Counted from the first letter of the stretch, positions 1 through 11,873 are shown. The stretch: 64,000 nt of DNA from Cheiracanthium punctorium (GCA_038373885.1 JAWZYV010012396.1:434001-498000), one strand, 5' to 3'. Notes: generated from the sequence alone by a model not told the origin. Numbers and translations are program-made.

Positions 1-3000
1 GCCCTAATTACAAAAATATTCAATTTATAAATAAAGAATCCCATTTCGCGCAAATTCGCTTATTTCAATAGAGTCTGAAAACGGATTTAGCTCTAAAGAA
101 CCGTCAAATATAGAGTTTTTTGAATTAGCGTTTTCTAGAAGAACAAAATAAAAAGCTGAGTTTCAAAGTTTCGCTGTTTCTAGTACAAAAAGTATGGATG
201 AAAGTCATATTGAAAAATGTCCTCTAGATTACAGTAAAACTTTTATGAAATATTTCGTGGAGTAACATTTTCTGTACCTGAACGTAAAATACCTAGAAAG
301 AGAAAGAAAAACAAATAAATGAAATATACATCCATGATATCGTGAGTTAGGAGAACTAGTACACCATTTCAATTCCGCATGTCTAGAACAATCTTCTTAT
401 TCCGTCTTTCTTTTAAAAAATGTTTGATGCATGTATATATATCGTATGTATAAGTTTTTTTTGCCAATCTATTTCCTATATTGCCAAAAGCAAGGAGATA
501 TGTAACTAGAAAAAAAAAAAAAACATAGCGTTCATAAAATTTTACAAGAAGGCACACTCCCAACGTGTGGACATTGAAAAACACGTTTTCTGTAGATTTT
601 CGAATCATAGAAAAGGAGCAATAGACGGTCAAGAAAAAATGGCAAAAAAATGTTCCTTTTGAGTTCCATGCAGGCTTTCTTGTTCATCTCTTTTTCTGCA
701 ATGTTATATCTGTAAAAGCTGTTTTCAAAAGTACTTTTGAGTATTAGTCTTTATGTTTGCAATATTTGTAAAGTGTTTTTCGTAGTGCTTTTTTATATAT
801 CTGATATAAATATATATGTGAACATTTTTTTATTCCTCCTCTAGCGAGAAAGGGCAACATTTGTATTATTTCGTTTCATGTTTTGAAACAGTTACTGGAA
901 TGCGTTGTGTATTACACTGGGAGTGCATTATAATAAAGTGTGCTGTCGATATCAGCTGAAAAGGGGACTGTTCCAAAATTGATCCAAAGATTCCATCCTC
1001 GTGTTATTGAATGGCGGAGTAGAGATTGTAGATTTATGTACGTGCCTCGGGGTAATAACTTTAAAAGCACATTGAGATGAAGATTAAACTAGGTTCAATA
1101 TTTTCATTGCTTTTATTTGCTAAAATATATTTCGTGTATGCTGTTAAGTGCTTATAGGATTATTTGGGTAAATGTTTGTATTTAATCATCTAAGTTCTGG
1201 AGCATTTAGTTTTATTTGAAAGCAAATTCTTGCCTGGATTTTGTTATTAAGGATCATTTTTCATTATATATTAGCTTGCAGAGCTTTAAACGGAGTTCCT
1301 CAGCGTTTTCATTTATTTCTGAATAAATTTAACGACATTCTTTTATGCTGACGTAAGGAGTACGAAATACTGATTAGCATTTTGCTTATTAAGTTCTTTT
1401 AATACCTTTAGTGTTTTAGTTCTATCTTATGAGGCAGTGTTATTGACATCAATTTAAATGTATATTCATTCATTTGGACTTGAAATTTGTCCAAATAATT
1501 TAAAAAGAAGTCTGTGTCCTGTGCTTTTTTAAATGGAGCTATTTCGTATATTTCAGATATAAATGCAAACTTTTGACATTAATTTTTCTCTATATATCTG
1601 AAAATTAAGTGAGTGCTAATGAACTGTTTTTTGAATCGATTAGTCCTGCACATTAAATATGTTTAAACTGGTTATTTAAAAAAACAATATTTTTTACATT
1701 TTTAAATAAGCATTTTTAGAATTATCAAAAAGTTATTTAGTTTCTTTTTAAACAATTGAAATTTTCGATTTAATACCAAGCAATCTATTGTAATTATATT
1801 TTATACGATACACTTCGTGAAAAAAAAATTTAAAACTATTACTTTTCTTATGCATGTGTTTGCGGATTCAATGTCCTTCATACTCAAATGATACCCCTGT
1901 AGGTACCGATTTCAGGTGTTAGGTCTCTCATCTGAAACTTATTGAAAATTAGGAGACCAGTCATACGGGGTAAAGTTGACCGTCCTTTGGGTGCCCTCAT
2001 TATGAAATGGACAGAATTTTGGACCATAGTAGTGGCAAAGCCTTGTGGCAGCAAGTGCCCGCCCATTGGGATAAAAAGTTTCTTCCGCTTTTCCTTGCAG
2101 CTTTTTTATGTAAATTGTACAAGAATAGCATTTATTTATTTCTGATTGGTTGGATTTGTATGTAGAATTTCAAGGCTATGCATTCAATTTAAAAATACGG
2201 TTTCAATTCTGAAAACAATAACATGAGAATTTATTTCCATTACTTATTTATCAGATTCTATTCCTGTTTTCATTAAACACTTTCATAACCCTGTAAAGTA
2301 TCGTAATTTATCCTGCATAGTACTTTTGACATTATATTTATACAACATAAATGTAGTGCTATAAAATTTTGAATTACAAAATGATTATAACTTTTCATAG
2401 TTTGTTTACTAAATTTTACAAGAATGAAGCCTGATATTAAAAAACAGTATGAATTTAAGAAATGTGTTTATTTTTTCCATAAAAACACGTAAATGTAGCT
2501 TTTTATAAAAACACATAAATGTTTTTATATTTTCAATAAATGTTCTAATTATGCATTTTCATAAAGAAATGTGCATAATAACAGCATTTTTTAGTTTGCT
2601 GATTTTAAAATAATAAAGAAATCAAATTGTAATTCGCACTTTTCCAAATGTACGATCTATTCTTTGAAAAATAGCATATTATATTCTAAATAACTTAATT
2701 CCTTTACAGAATCAGCTTAATTTTTTAGAAAATTATCCTTGATGCTGTTAGACATATTCAATTTCAGAATAACTCTCTTTATCGGTGTTTTCAAAGCTCA
2801 TTATAATTGTTTAGGCATTTTGCCCCGAAGAAATTAAATAGTCTATTAATTATAGATTTCGTTAAAAATAATACATTTAACCCTTTAATTTATTTTCAAC
2901 TTACGAGTGACATCAGCAAACAAGGTAAGAAAAAATGCAGCAACATTGAAAAAAAATTAAAAAGACCAAGTACTCACCTTTTTTAGTATTACCTAGAATT

Positions 3001-3036
3001 ACTGTGTTTAACGGGCCTCGTAACCATACTTTAACA
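1..3036. other. AT-rich DNA without recognised gene
   Basis: I see no coding frame, RNA gene or clear transposon end here apart from the GC-richer fragment at 1885-2090. The rest is A/T-rich with short homopolymer runs. A TTAA followed by CCCTTTAA near 2877 resembles one end of a TTAA-type element, but no partner end was found. Confidence 0.6.
1885..2090. other. GC-richer fragment, probably an old repeat
   Basis: A roughly 200-bp stretch is clearly more base-balanced than its surroundings. Overlapping reading frames are open on both strands (about 60 and 67 codons), which is what non-coding balanced DNA gives by chance. No terminal repeats, target duplication or recognised protein motif were seen. 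It may be the relic of a retroposon or an unrecognised conserved element. No function is assigned. Confidence 0.25.
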
Positions 3037-3331
3037 TTAATCCATTAACGCCCAGTGATGTATTTTTAGACCGTCGCGAAATTTGTAAGTCACTCAAATA
3101 TTTAAGCATTAGTTTATTTTCCTAGTTTAATTTCTTGAATAATAAATCTGATTTCCACGAAAAACTCAGCGATAATAAGTTTAGATGTGAATATTTCCCT
3201 GTTTTATTCACATTTTTAGAAAAAGATTTACGTTCTACATACCAGACAATTGTCGGAAATTCATGCATCACTTCTGTCATGAACATAAATTTGAGAATGT
3301 GCTGAAAAAAAGTTGGGCGCTAATGTGTTAA
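3037..3331. mobile_element. piggyBac-type MITE with TTAA flanks
   Basis: The segment is bounded by TTAA at 3037-3040 and 3328-3331. Just inside are imperfect terminal inverted repeats: left TCCATTAACGCCCAGT, right (reverse complement) CACATTAGCGCCCAAC, 11 of 16 matching. TTAA target duplication with a short inverted end is the hallmark of the piggyBac superfamily. The 287-bp body has no open frame, so it is non-autonomous and would have been moved in trans by a piggyBac transposase. The divergence of the ends suggests an old insertion. Confidence 0.55.
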
Positions 3332-5073
3332 TTCATTGAAAAATATGATCGCAAAATAATATTTTTCCTGTCAGTGAAATACTCATACTCAATTTGCACG
3401 CTTATTTCTCAGATCAGCCGTTGTACAATGCAAATTTGAAGATAACCCCCTTTAAATATGCTTGAAAATTGTCTCTCAACTTTAAAAATTTGCGCTCGAA
3501 ATATTCTGCGGCACTTACGCTTCGATTCCCATGCCTCTTCAAAACATATAAACTTTGAATAACAGTCTATTTTGTATGTACATGAGAAGCGAAAAAATTG
3601 CGCGCAGCTACTGCAAAATCGAACTCCAAATCAAAACAAAGAATATGTGAAGCCAGTTTAACAACGGAATTCTACGGAAATCACATATTTTTCGGCGCAT
3701 GTTAGAGAAAAATATCGTATTGTTCAGTGTCCAATCAGTTTTATAGGGAAAGAAAGGGGGAAGCTTCAACAATTTTCTCTCTCTGAAAAAAAAAAAGCCT
3801 GTTTTGAGTACGTAAAAAAATATTTTCAACTTCTTATTTCTCATCTATATATTTCTTTTTTTTTAAGTGAAGTACTCCTATACTTGGCGGTAAAAAAAAG
3901 ATTACTTCTGAAATCGCCAAGTCACGATAGAAATGAGAAGTGTTTATAGAAGTATTCCAAAAGGAACACGCACTTGTATTATATAGAAGAAAAGGATAGT
4001 TTTTATGTCTGAAAAAAAAAACTTGATTGAAAACTTGCAAGTTTACGACTGTTTGTTGCCGAGTTGTGAGTTTGTCACGTTAGTCTTTGATTTGATGGTC
4101 GCTTATGGAATTATTGTTTTGTTCGGATGACCATTCTTCAGTATTGTTTCTTTGTGGAGATGTAATAAAAGTGATGAAGATTTATGTGGCTTAAAAGTAA
4201 AAAAACAAGTACAGAGTATTGTTGTTTTAAAAAATAAATTTTCGATGTCCATTGAAAAGCTTTCTCTTCCAAGTAAAAGTACTTTTAAAAACATATTGTT
4301 CAAAAAGCTAGAGATTGTGAACAAATGGGTTATAAAACATCATCATCAAACATATAGAGAAGTATGTTTTGTAGTAGATAGTCACGAATAAAGAAGTGCA
4401 TTTGAAACATAAGCATTTTGTATTAATATTGTGCAACCAGAATGTAGTTTCTTTACTTAACACGATTTTTTATATAAAAAATAACTGATTTCTTGAGTTG
4501 AAAATTTAAGATTTTTTTTCTATTCAATGTAATCGGAATAAAGTTAAATGCATTTTAAAATAGCATTCATAAAATTAAAAATGAAAAAAAGAAGCACCGT
4601 CAAATTAGTTTATCATCATTTGTTTCTTAATTAGTTAAATACTTCTTTTTCTAAAGTTAACTGAAAGAAGCCGATTTTTTTTCTTTTCTTTTCAACTCTA
4701 CATAAATTTTTAATTTCTGATATTATCGGTATTTGACCAAATCACTAATCGTCAGAATCCTAATCCGTACCTGGATTCTTTCTTCTTCTTTTGTGTGAGT
4801 GTGTGTATATACGATACCGAACATGGGAGTAAGCTTCGCCTGCCCTTAAGTCTCAAGCACCCATAACACTCTATATTGTCGATGATATACAATTAATGAT
4901 TTTAATGATTAATCGACATTTTTGATTGGTTAAGAATTGTAAAATATCTGTGTGCATGAAATTACTCTTAAAATCATACTTTTGTATTTTCACTTTTGAA
5001 TTGAATTTTAATAATGATATCCACGGATCAGCAAAACAAATTATGTCTGAAATCGACATTCAGCCGTTTTTTT
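3332..5073. other. AT-rich DNA, nothing recognised
   Basis: Short reading frames near 3.6-4.4 kb are lysine/phenylalanine/isoleucine-rich translations of A/T runs. I saw no repeats with boundaries, no RNA genes and no transposon ends. Confidence 0.5.
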
Positions 5074-5074
5074 A

Positions 5075-5106
<32 letters not shown>
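5074..5106. repeat. (ATT)n microsatellite
   Basis: About ten uninterrupted trinucleotide units of ATT/TTA. It produces a run of isoleucines in the opposite-strand frame, which is therefore not a real protein. Confidence 0.95.
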
Positions 5107-6206
5107 GGTGGCATTAATAGAAATTCTGAAGCTAGAAATATAAGCAAATGTAAAATAAATTAGATAAAAGCAAAATAAATGGCCTAATCGTCGTGAAGAA
5201 TTGACAAATTGCCAGTTATAAATAAATATACGTTCTGGCATGACAGTGTCTTTAAAAATAAATCCGTAAAAAACAACAACAAATGGTCGAAACATCAAAA
5301 TAGTTAAGATTTATTTAAGTGATTGGTATATTTTTGCTACTCTGAAACATTTTATCTCCACTCCTCTAGTCTTATTTTTTAGCTTTCATTTCCTTAAACT
5401 AATTTTCAACACAAATGGCAGCCAGCCTCTGATGCATTTATTGAAATGGCCGTTCTGAATGCCCCCTCCAAACATCTCTACGTTCTTATCGTATTACAGC
5501 TCCTACAAAAAGAGCCCACATTAACGAAATACTTCCATTCATTCTGTCTCTCTTGTTATGTGCTGCAGAAGAGGATATGTGACTGAAAATGCTGAGACAG
5601 GGTTACCAGAGTTAAGTGAAAATACTTGAAATACTTATCGCCAAATGGCGATTACGATTACCCCCGTGTTGAAACAAGGCGCGGAGATGAGGAGCGGCAT
5701 TGTCTGTTGTAGTTTTCTTAAATAACTGTGATTAGGATGAACATAGATGGGTTTTGTTCGAAGAAAGCTTTAATGCTTTTAAGTTTTGTTCGTTTAATTG
5801 CGAAGGGGATATCTTTGCAGGGAATTTTATTTTTTGTAGGGACGGGAGGGATCAAGAGGTTTACTGATTTGTAATTTGAGCTGTAGTCTTTATATACATA
5901 AGTAAAACCACATTCTGGGTGCCACATGAGGATGTTGATTCTACGAAAGGCACTGCTTTAGACGTTTCATTACATTTATTGAGAGAGCCGAATTTACTGT
6001 TATCTGTGGACAGTACTTCTTTAAATGTTTAAACTGTACTAACCTTTTGTCCTTAAAATCGTATCCAGTTAATAAACAAAGATTTTCCCAACAGTTACAA
6101 TGTATTTTTATTTGAATATGGTTCAATCTCAAAAACTAATTGACACAAATACTTACTGACATATATAGCTCAAGCTTGCAGTTTCTAGCCAAGTCTTATC
6201 AACAAT
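5107..6206. other. AT-rich DNA with one base-balanced island
   Basis: There is no gene. Positions about 5430-5700 are more balanced in composition and less repetitive than the surroundings. They resemble the islands described further downstream, but I found no second copy in this window. Confidence 0.4.
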
Positions 6207-6443
6207 GAATTCAGGTTGCTGTAGCTGATGTCCAGGCCAGATGGTCAGTATGATAAGGATACCAGGATCTTCTTCCAGCGTTTAGTTCCCGAAGAAATCT
6301 CGGTCCTCAGTTTATCAACCCACTCAATGGATGAAAGGCTGGGCCAACCTTGCCAAATCCGAGGATCAAACCTTGGACTTGTGGCATGGCAACGGAATAC
6401 GGTAACCATTACATCACTGGGCTTTCTACGTCAAACAGAATTC
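6207..6443 (-). mobile_element. tRNA-headed SINE-like insertion
   Basis: Read on the minus strand, the segment begins near 6430 with an A-box-like stretch (TAATGGTTACCG). A B-box-like GGTTTGATCCT follows about 50 bases on, within AAGGTTTGATCCTCGG. This is the internal RNA polymerase III promoter arrangement of tRNA-derived SINEs. The six bases GAATTC flank it at 6207-6212 and 6438-6443 and may be a short target duplication. The stretch is markedly more GC-rich than its neighbours and has no coding potential. The 72-codon plus-strand frame inside it is incidental. The superfamily is inferred from the promoter boxes alone. Confidence 0.45.
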
Positions 6444-6478
6444 TAATACTTTGCAGTGAACATTTCTTAAGTAATACG

Positions 6479-6511
6479 GTGCTATATCAGTGCTATATCG
6501 GTGCTATATCG
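6479..6511 (+). repeat. three tandem copies of an 11-mer
   Basis: GTGCTATATCR is repeated three times head to tail, followed by a partial fourth unit (GTGATA). This is a small local minisatellite. Confidence 0.85.
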
Positions 6512-6515
6512 GTGA

Positions 6516-7484
6516 TAAAATAAACATTTGACATATTGGTTTCCTACTGCAGTAAGCATAATTAAAATTAATCTTAGTCCTAGTTACAGGGCAGGTATTC
6601 ACATGTCTAAACAATAATGTAGAAGGGAATTTAAGATAGGCGTAGAAAGGCATGTAATTTTAAGAAAGCGTAAATCTCTCTATTAAAATATAAATTATAA
6701 TTTAATAGAGATAAAATATAAATTAATTTGCATGTAAGGAAAAATTGGTAACATTCAAAATTTGTTTTGAATTTTAATTAAGTCTTCGGCATATTCGGCT
6801 CAAGTATTCGAGTTTAAAAATTTTTTCCATTACTCCTCTCCTGGATTCATTATAACATTCACAATATCCGGAATATATTTAATTGATTTAATTTTTTAAA
6901 TTGCACAGCTTTATGGGCAGTCTATGTTTCGTTTCAAGTCCATCCGTCTAGTTTAGAATTACACGTGTTACATGTTCCGTGAAGCTTTAAAATAAGCTTA
7001 TGCAACATATGTTCTGTGAACAAATATAATGTAATAGTACTATTAAATACACAAGTGAAAACACAATTACAAACTTAAAAAAGCTCTCTTCCCAAGAGAA
7101 TGTAGTATGCTTAAGCTCAAATGAAAAGTTAAAGAGTTTATTGCTTGATGTATACATGGAACAAAATGCATAATTTTTTTTTATTACCAACAAATGACTT
7201 TTAAATTTTCTTTTCCATGGGAATAAAACATGCTTCAAATATGTAGCTGAGTGATGTAAACTAAAGAACACAGTATAATAATTTTTTAAATAAAATATTT
7301 GAATAAAAATTTATGAACATAATCAGATAAATGTTTTCAATAAATTTTCTGTTATACTTCGTTGATAAAATTAATCTTTCAGATGTACTACTGTTGAATC
7401 ATTTGGTATGTTCTTAGCAAAATGGTATACATGGTTAAAAATTCTTGTATTAAATGGTAATTTTATGTTATTTTTTTAAATGCC
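6516..7484. other. AT-rich DNA, nothing recognised
   Basis: I saw no coding frame, RNA gene or bounded repeat. Confidence 0.5.
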
Positions 7485-7641
7485 AGAGAAGCTCACTGAG
7501 CGATAACCAGCCAAGCACTGGCAACCCGGAGCATCCTGCCGGCAAGTGGATAGCGCCGAGAGTTGAGAGGATGCTTTTAGACTGCCCTGTATCCGCCGTC
7601 ACTTTAGTAAATGTGTCCGAGGTTTTTAGACCTTAGAGAAG
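7485..7641. mobile_element. 143-bp GC-rich insert with 7-bp direct repeats
   Basis: A CpG-containing, GC-rich block at 7492-7634 is flanked on both sides by AGAGAAG (7485-7491 and 7635-7641). The sharp composition change and the flanking direct repeat suggest an inserted sequence. Inside, GCATCC and GGATGC form a short inverted repeat around a GC-rich centre. No terminal inverted repeats, poly-A-like tail or convincing polymerase III boxes were found, so the class is unknown. A chance 7-bp repeat cannot be excluded. Confidence 0.3.
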
Positions 7642-7683
7642 TACTCTTTCCTTTCACCAAGATAGAAAGAAAGTATAAAAAAA

Positions 7684-7708
7684 TGTGTGTGTGTGAGAGA
7701 GAGAGAGG
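7684..7708. repeat. (TG)n(AG)n microsatellite
   Basis: A short TG run passes directly into an AG run. It lies just downstream of the GC-rich insert. Confidence 0.85.
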
Positions 7709-8182
7709 CACAAGAAAATGAAAGGAGGAAAAAGCACTACTGCTAAGATGGACGCTAAAAATCTTGCCCGAGCCCATCTTAGTTTGAGTTGCTGAAGTGT
7801 TTTTCAATGCCGAAAATGTAAGAAAGTATGTTTTCTTCCTACTTGAGGTGACACTCCCTAAAGAGATTTTTTTTTTTACAGTTTCTTTTAAGAGGGAGAA
7901 GAGGACTCGGATATATTTTCTTAGTACAGATGGTGGACCATTCTTTAGTTTCTCTAAAAAGTTTTCGGAGGCGCTGAAGTCGGACTTTGAATTAATTATT
8001 TATTTATTCGATGCGGAGGACCTCTTCGAGTTAGATATTACTGTTTCAGAGAGATATTTTGTTTGCCTCGTACGCTTTTCACATATTGTATGAAGCGTAT
8101 GGGTTTGGAATATTGAAAAAAGGTATTTTATGAGTTTTAAGTTGAAATAATCAGGCATGTGCAGATAAACATTTTATTTTTT

Positions 8183-8395
8183 AATAACGAGTGGGCACTT
8201 GCCGATTAGGCACTCGCCATTGCAACGGTACGGAGGTCTTGGACATTCTATTAAGGGGCATCCAATCAGTATTACCCTCTATAAAGGGACGAACGAGTTG
8301 AAACTCATGCCGAAACCCGGAATCCAATCCGGACCCAAGGCGTGATAGAATGCTTCTTTAGCCACTACATCCATTGGACCGCTGAAAAATAACGA
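8183..8395 (-). mobile_element. SINE-like retroposon with 8-bp target duplication
   Basis: The element occupies 8191-8387 and is flanked by AATAACGA at 8183-8190 and 8388-8395. On the minus strand a degenerate B-box-like GGATTGGATTCC follows a possible A-box region (TAGTGGCTAAAG), the order expected of a tRNA-derived SINE head at the right-hand end. Composition is much more GC-rich than the flanks. There is no open reading frame of note. The match to consensus promoter boxes is imperfect, so the SINE assignment is moderate. The inserted nature of the block is better supported by the duplication. Confidence 0.45.
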
Positions 8396-8512
8396 CTTTT
8401 CAGCGGAAAATAATGAATTTTATTTTCAGAGAAAAATAATGACTTTTAAAAATAATGACTTTGAAAATTAATAATGACTTTGAAAAATAATGACTTTTAT
8501 TTTCAAAGAAAT
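8381..8512 (+). repeat. imperfect tandem repeat of an AATAATGACTTT unit
   Basis: Five or more diverged copies of GAAAAATAATGACTTT(T) lie in a row with unequal spacing. The first unit overlaps a short inverted repeat, CGCTGAAAA / TTTTCAGCG. It abuts the right flank of the SINE-like insertion and partly includes its target duplication, so slippage may have started there. Confidence 0.75.
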
Positions 8513-8740
8513 TGTATTTATGTTTACTTTATTGTAGATACATACGGCACACGGGAAAATTGGCTGAAAAGTGAGCTTTCCGAATCTTAGCTTTTTTGAC
8601 AGTGGTTATTTTTCTTCGACTAGATTCCCTGTAAAACTGCTTTTTTAAAAATTAAATATTCAATAAGAAATCAAACCTATTTAACACATTTTCTACTAAC
8701 CTTATCAGTATATATAGAGGATCTGAAATTGAACCTTCTA

Positions 8741-8815
8741 ATTAGTTTATAATTTTATAATAGTTTTATAAATTTATATTAGTTTATAAATTTATAAATT
8801 ATATAAATTTATAAA
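8741..8815. repeat. AT-only palindromic stretch
   Basis: Alternating TTTATAAATTTATA motifs form several overlapping self-complementary segments. No boundaries suggest a transposon. Confidence 0.6.
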
Positions 8816-9050
8816 ATCAATTGAAATTTTGATTTTGGCAGGTATTTAACAGGTAATTACCTGGGTACTTTTATCTCAAACGATATATTTTTATCGAATT
8901 CGGACACACATGGTTGAGATTGAAACTCTGTTTGCATTATTTTAAAATTTAATTTTTCAGACTTAATTTCTTCATAATAAAAGTAGACAATATTGTTTCC
9001 ATATTTTTATTTGAATGGTTGTTCAAATTGTTTTACAAGAAAAGTATTTC

Positions 9051-9241
9051 TCCTCTACTAGGGATGGACGCGAGACGAAAAATTGGTGTCTCGCGTCTCG
9101 CAAAACAGCCGAAAAGCTTGTCTCGTCTCGCAAAAATCCCTATATCATAATGTTAAAAATGTTTGTCTCGTCTCGCAAAAAAGCTGTCAATCTCTGTCTC
9201 GTCTCGCAAAAAGTCGTCTCGCGTCCATCCCTATCCTCTAC
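9051..9241. mobile_element. hAT-type MITE (TAGGGATGGACGCG ends)
   Basis: The element spans 9059-9233 (175 bp). It begins TAGGGATGGACGCGAGACG, and its right end is the exact reverse complement of that. An 8-bp target duplication, TCCTCTAC, is present at 9051-9058 and 9234-9241. Eight-base duplications with TAGGGATG-type ends are characteristic of the hAT superfamily. Between the ends, the motif TGTCTCGTCTCGCAAAA recurs about four times, separated by unique stretches of roughly 18-45 bases. The element is non-autonomous. Its near-perfect ends and duplication indicate a fairly recent insertion. The 81- and 68-codon frames through it are translations of the internal repeat. Confidence 0.85.
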
Positions 9242-10517
9242 TATACTAAATGTGAACTGAGAAATATGTGCATTTCAATGGCTTCGTAACCTTCTTATTT
9301 CGAACGCAAACCATCGACGCGAAATGAATGAGTTTAAAAATTAAAACTATATACCTTAGCTTACATATTTAATAAAATGAAAAAGAAAGCATTTATATAA
9401 TGGATAATGAAAATATTTTTTTAGCAACTAAAATTTTCTATATCTAATATAATTTTTTTAACTGCACCATAACCAAATCTTTTATTCAGTTATGCTAATG
9501 CCCGTTATTTATTGTAGAAGTCATGAATTTAGAGCTCGCACACACACCATATAATGCTTTTCATAAAAACCACCATTCATAGGTTTGAAAACCTCCACGC
9601 TTTCTATCTGACTTATCTTGTGGATGCAATAACATCCTCTTGCATGCACTGTCAGAAGAAAATTACAGCTCAACGAACGCGCTGCCACCCTCTCCTCAAT
9701 GTACCTAGCTGGAAACCATTAAACATAACATATCAACAAACCGAAAATACACCTTTCACTCATATAAAAATCCCTCTCTTATTGAGCGCCATACCACCCA
9801 AAGTAAAAGAGCACAAAAGCATCATTGTCCATTCAGTTTGAAAGAAAACGCCTGCGTTATTCAACTTTTTGGATCGTAAATTACTACATTGCGATGTCGT
9901 TCTATCCTACAAATTATCTTTTGTAAGGGTTTCAACCACAGAAAAGCGAAACTGGGCACTTTCCTCCTAAAAAACGACGTGATGCCATTCTGCGTTTTAC
10001 AAAAAATTTTATCCGCTTTTGTCTCCTGTAGTTGTTCTTCACTTCATGGTTCCGACCGCGAGAAGGAAATGAGTCTGGCTGAAACTAATGTCACACCACG
10101 TTGGGAAACAAAAGAGGAAGAAAAAAATGATAGATAGAAATATGTTGTCCAAACTAACAATTTTCTCCACGTTTCGCTCTTATGTATTTGTTGTTTTTTT
10201 ATTCTTTAGGCTATGAGCATAAATTTTGTTTACGAATTTTGTATAAAGGCTAAATTATAATTATTTATTGAGGAATCTCGTTGATGATGTTATCTGGTGC
10301 TTACATTAATTCAATTTTGAAATATGCATTTCATGTTCGTCATACGCACAGTTTTTAGGCATGCTTTGATAAATATTTAAGTGGCTGTTCTTTTTTTATT
10401 TCTTCTTTTAATATGTATTTTTTAATACGTAAAGAACTTTTATTGTGTGGATCTTTAGCAAAATATGGACAATGTTCCATAATATTTCTCTCATGTATAC
10501 TGCAAAATTTTTACTTT
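9242..10517. other. AT-rich DNA, nothing recognised
   Basis: Short frames at 9554-9841 and 9889-10137 show no recognisable domain, no codon bias and no exon boundaries. I do not regard them as genes. Confidence 0.45.
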
Positions 10518-10694
10518 ATAGCTTACAGGGGCGTAGCCACTGGGGGGTTAATAACACCCCCCATGGGAAATTTTTTGCCATGCAAAATGTATATTCTTCA
10601 CTACATTATCACACACACGTATACATATATATGAGTTGTAGTAGTCGTAACCCCCCCCCCATGAAAAATTTCTGGCTACGCCCCTGATAGCTTA
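10518..10694 (+). mobile_element. hAT MITE, CAGGGGCGTAGCCA family, copy 1
   Basis: The 161-bp element at 10526-10686 begins CAGGGGCGTAGCCA and ends with its reverse complement. It is flanked by the perfect 8-bp duplication ATAGCTTA (10518-10525 and 10687-10694). Inside the ends lie a G-run, a C-run and a central ATATTCTTCACTA...CACACACGTATACATA segment shared with the copies at 13650 and 18306. CAGGGGCG-type ends with 8-bp duplications place it in the hAT superfamily. It has no coding capacity. Confidence 0.9.
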
Positions 10695-11158
10695 AGATCA
10701 TAAGCTCATTACAAGATTTATTATAGTACTATGATCTAGAAATCAGGCAGGCTTTCGCAGGCTTTCAAGAAGTGTTAAATCGAATGAGTGCTTTAGTCTT
10801 TGCAAAAGGAGGCCCTACCAAATACTAAAATGCTCATGTAACATATAATGTTAGAAAACACGCATTTGTCTCGATATATCATGTAATAATTAAAAAATAT
10901 AATATAATAATTTTACCAATACTATACCCCTGAAAGCATCAGAAAAATCTATCATTAGTCAAACCCATCTATCCCGCTTACCCTCACTAAATACTTCACT
11001 AAATACTACATCACATGCTTCGTATTATACCGTTGACGCCTGTGACAAATTCTTCGAATAGGTTCCTTCCTCACTCGACAATCGTTATGGTTTCTAAAAA
11101 TTGTCTACAACTCAGCGATATCTTGTTCTTACAAAATTTTTTCATCTAATTTGTGTAC

Positions 11159-11585
11159 TGGGTTATTATAATTAAACTTCCCCTATAAACAGCATTATAC
11201 AGCCTGAACGGGGAGCCCTTTGATGCTAAATTTGGCATAAGGACTCTACACGAGATGGCTGATGGTTTTACAAAAAGTTTAGTATAAAAATGTCCAAAAG
11301 GTGGCGCTTTGCATGATGAAATCAACTTTAAAAATGACTTAAATTAGTTAATAAATGTTCGAAAACTATTGAATGTATGTTGAAATCGTTTATACATTTT
11401 TAATTACTTATTCATATTACTGAAATTCTGTGTTTTTGTATACCAAACATTAGGATACTCTTGCATCCTAATTTTTAAAATTTATCTGCATATCCTCTAT
11501 TGTCTATGTACCAAATTTGATGGCAATCCATTCTCCTGTTTTAGATTTAAAATCCTGTTTATAGAAGTTTAATTATAACCCCCAT
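11159..11585. mobile_element. non-autonomous DNA transposon with ~25-bp inverted ends
   Basis: The left end reads GGGTTATTATAATTAAACTT followed by C-rich bases and CTATAAACAG. The right end carries CTGTTTATAG, then AAGTTTAATTATAACCCC, which is its reverse complement apart from a 3-base insertion and a few changes. About 370 bp of AT-rich non-coding DNA lies between. I could not identify a convincing target duplication, so the superfamily is left open (Tc1/mariner-like is one possibility). Short internal motifs resembling AAATTTGGCAT / ATGCCAAATTT suggest subterminal inverted repeats. It is probably an old copy. Confidence 0.5.
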
Positions 11586-11683
11586 GCATATACTTTAGTA
11601 GCTAACTTAGATTAATTAATACAGAACTAAGGCTTTTACTAAATTTTGTAAAAATAAATGTTGGGATCTTCCTGTGCACATGG

Positions 11684-11873
11684 GCTGGGGGCAAGGCCAT
11701 AGCCAAGGGGGGATTTTGGGGGTTCAAATTCTCTCCCCCTCCAAAAAAAGACTTTCAGGAACATATATTACTAGGGTAATAAAAGCCTTCAGCATTGAAA
11801 CATAAAACTTGAACACCCTCCCCACACACACGCACACACGAAATTTTTTCTTGGCTCCGGTATTGGCTGGGAG
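11684..11873. mobile_element. diverged hAT MITE
   Basis: The element covers 11692-11865, starting CAAGGCCATAGCCAAG and ending CTTGGCTCCGGTATTG. These are imperfect inverted repeats related to the CAGGGGCGTAGCCA family. The flanks GCTGGGGG (11684-11691) and GCTGGGAG (11866-11873) match at 7 of 8 bases, a decayed hAT-type target duplication. A G-run near the left end and a (CA)n run near the right end repeat the architecture of the intact copies. The decay of both ends indicates an older insertion. Confidence 0.65.

Noticed and set aside
2877..2890. Left end of another TTAA/CCCTTT piggyBac-type element
   Set aside because: No inverted partner with TTAA was found within the following kilobase.
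5041..5298. 85-codon minus-strand frame with an isoleucine run
   Set aside because: The run is the (ATT)n microsatellite, and the rest has no motif.
9083..9233. Repeat-spacer pattern resembling a CRISPR array
   Set aside because: The repeats lie inside a 175-bp hAT MITE with perfect ends and target duplication. Spacers are irregular and the genome is eukaryotic.
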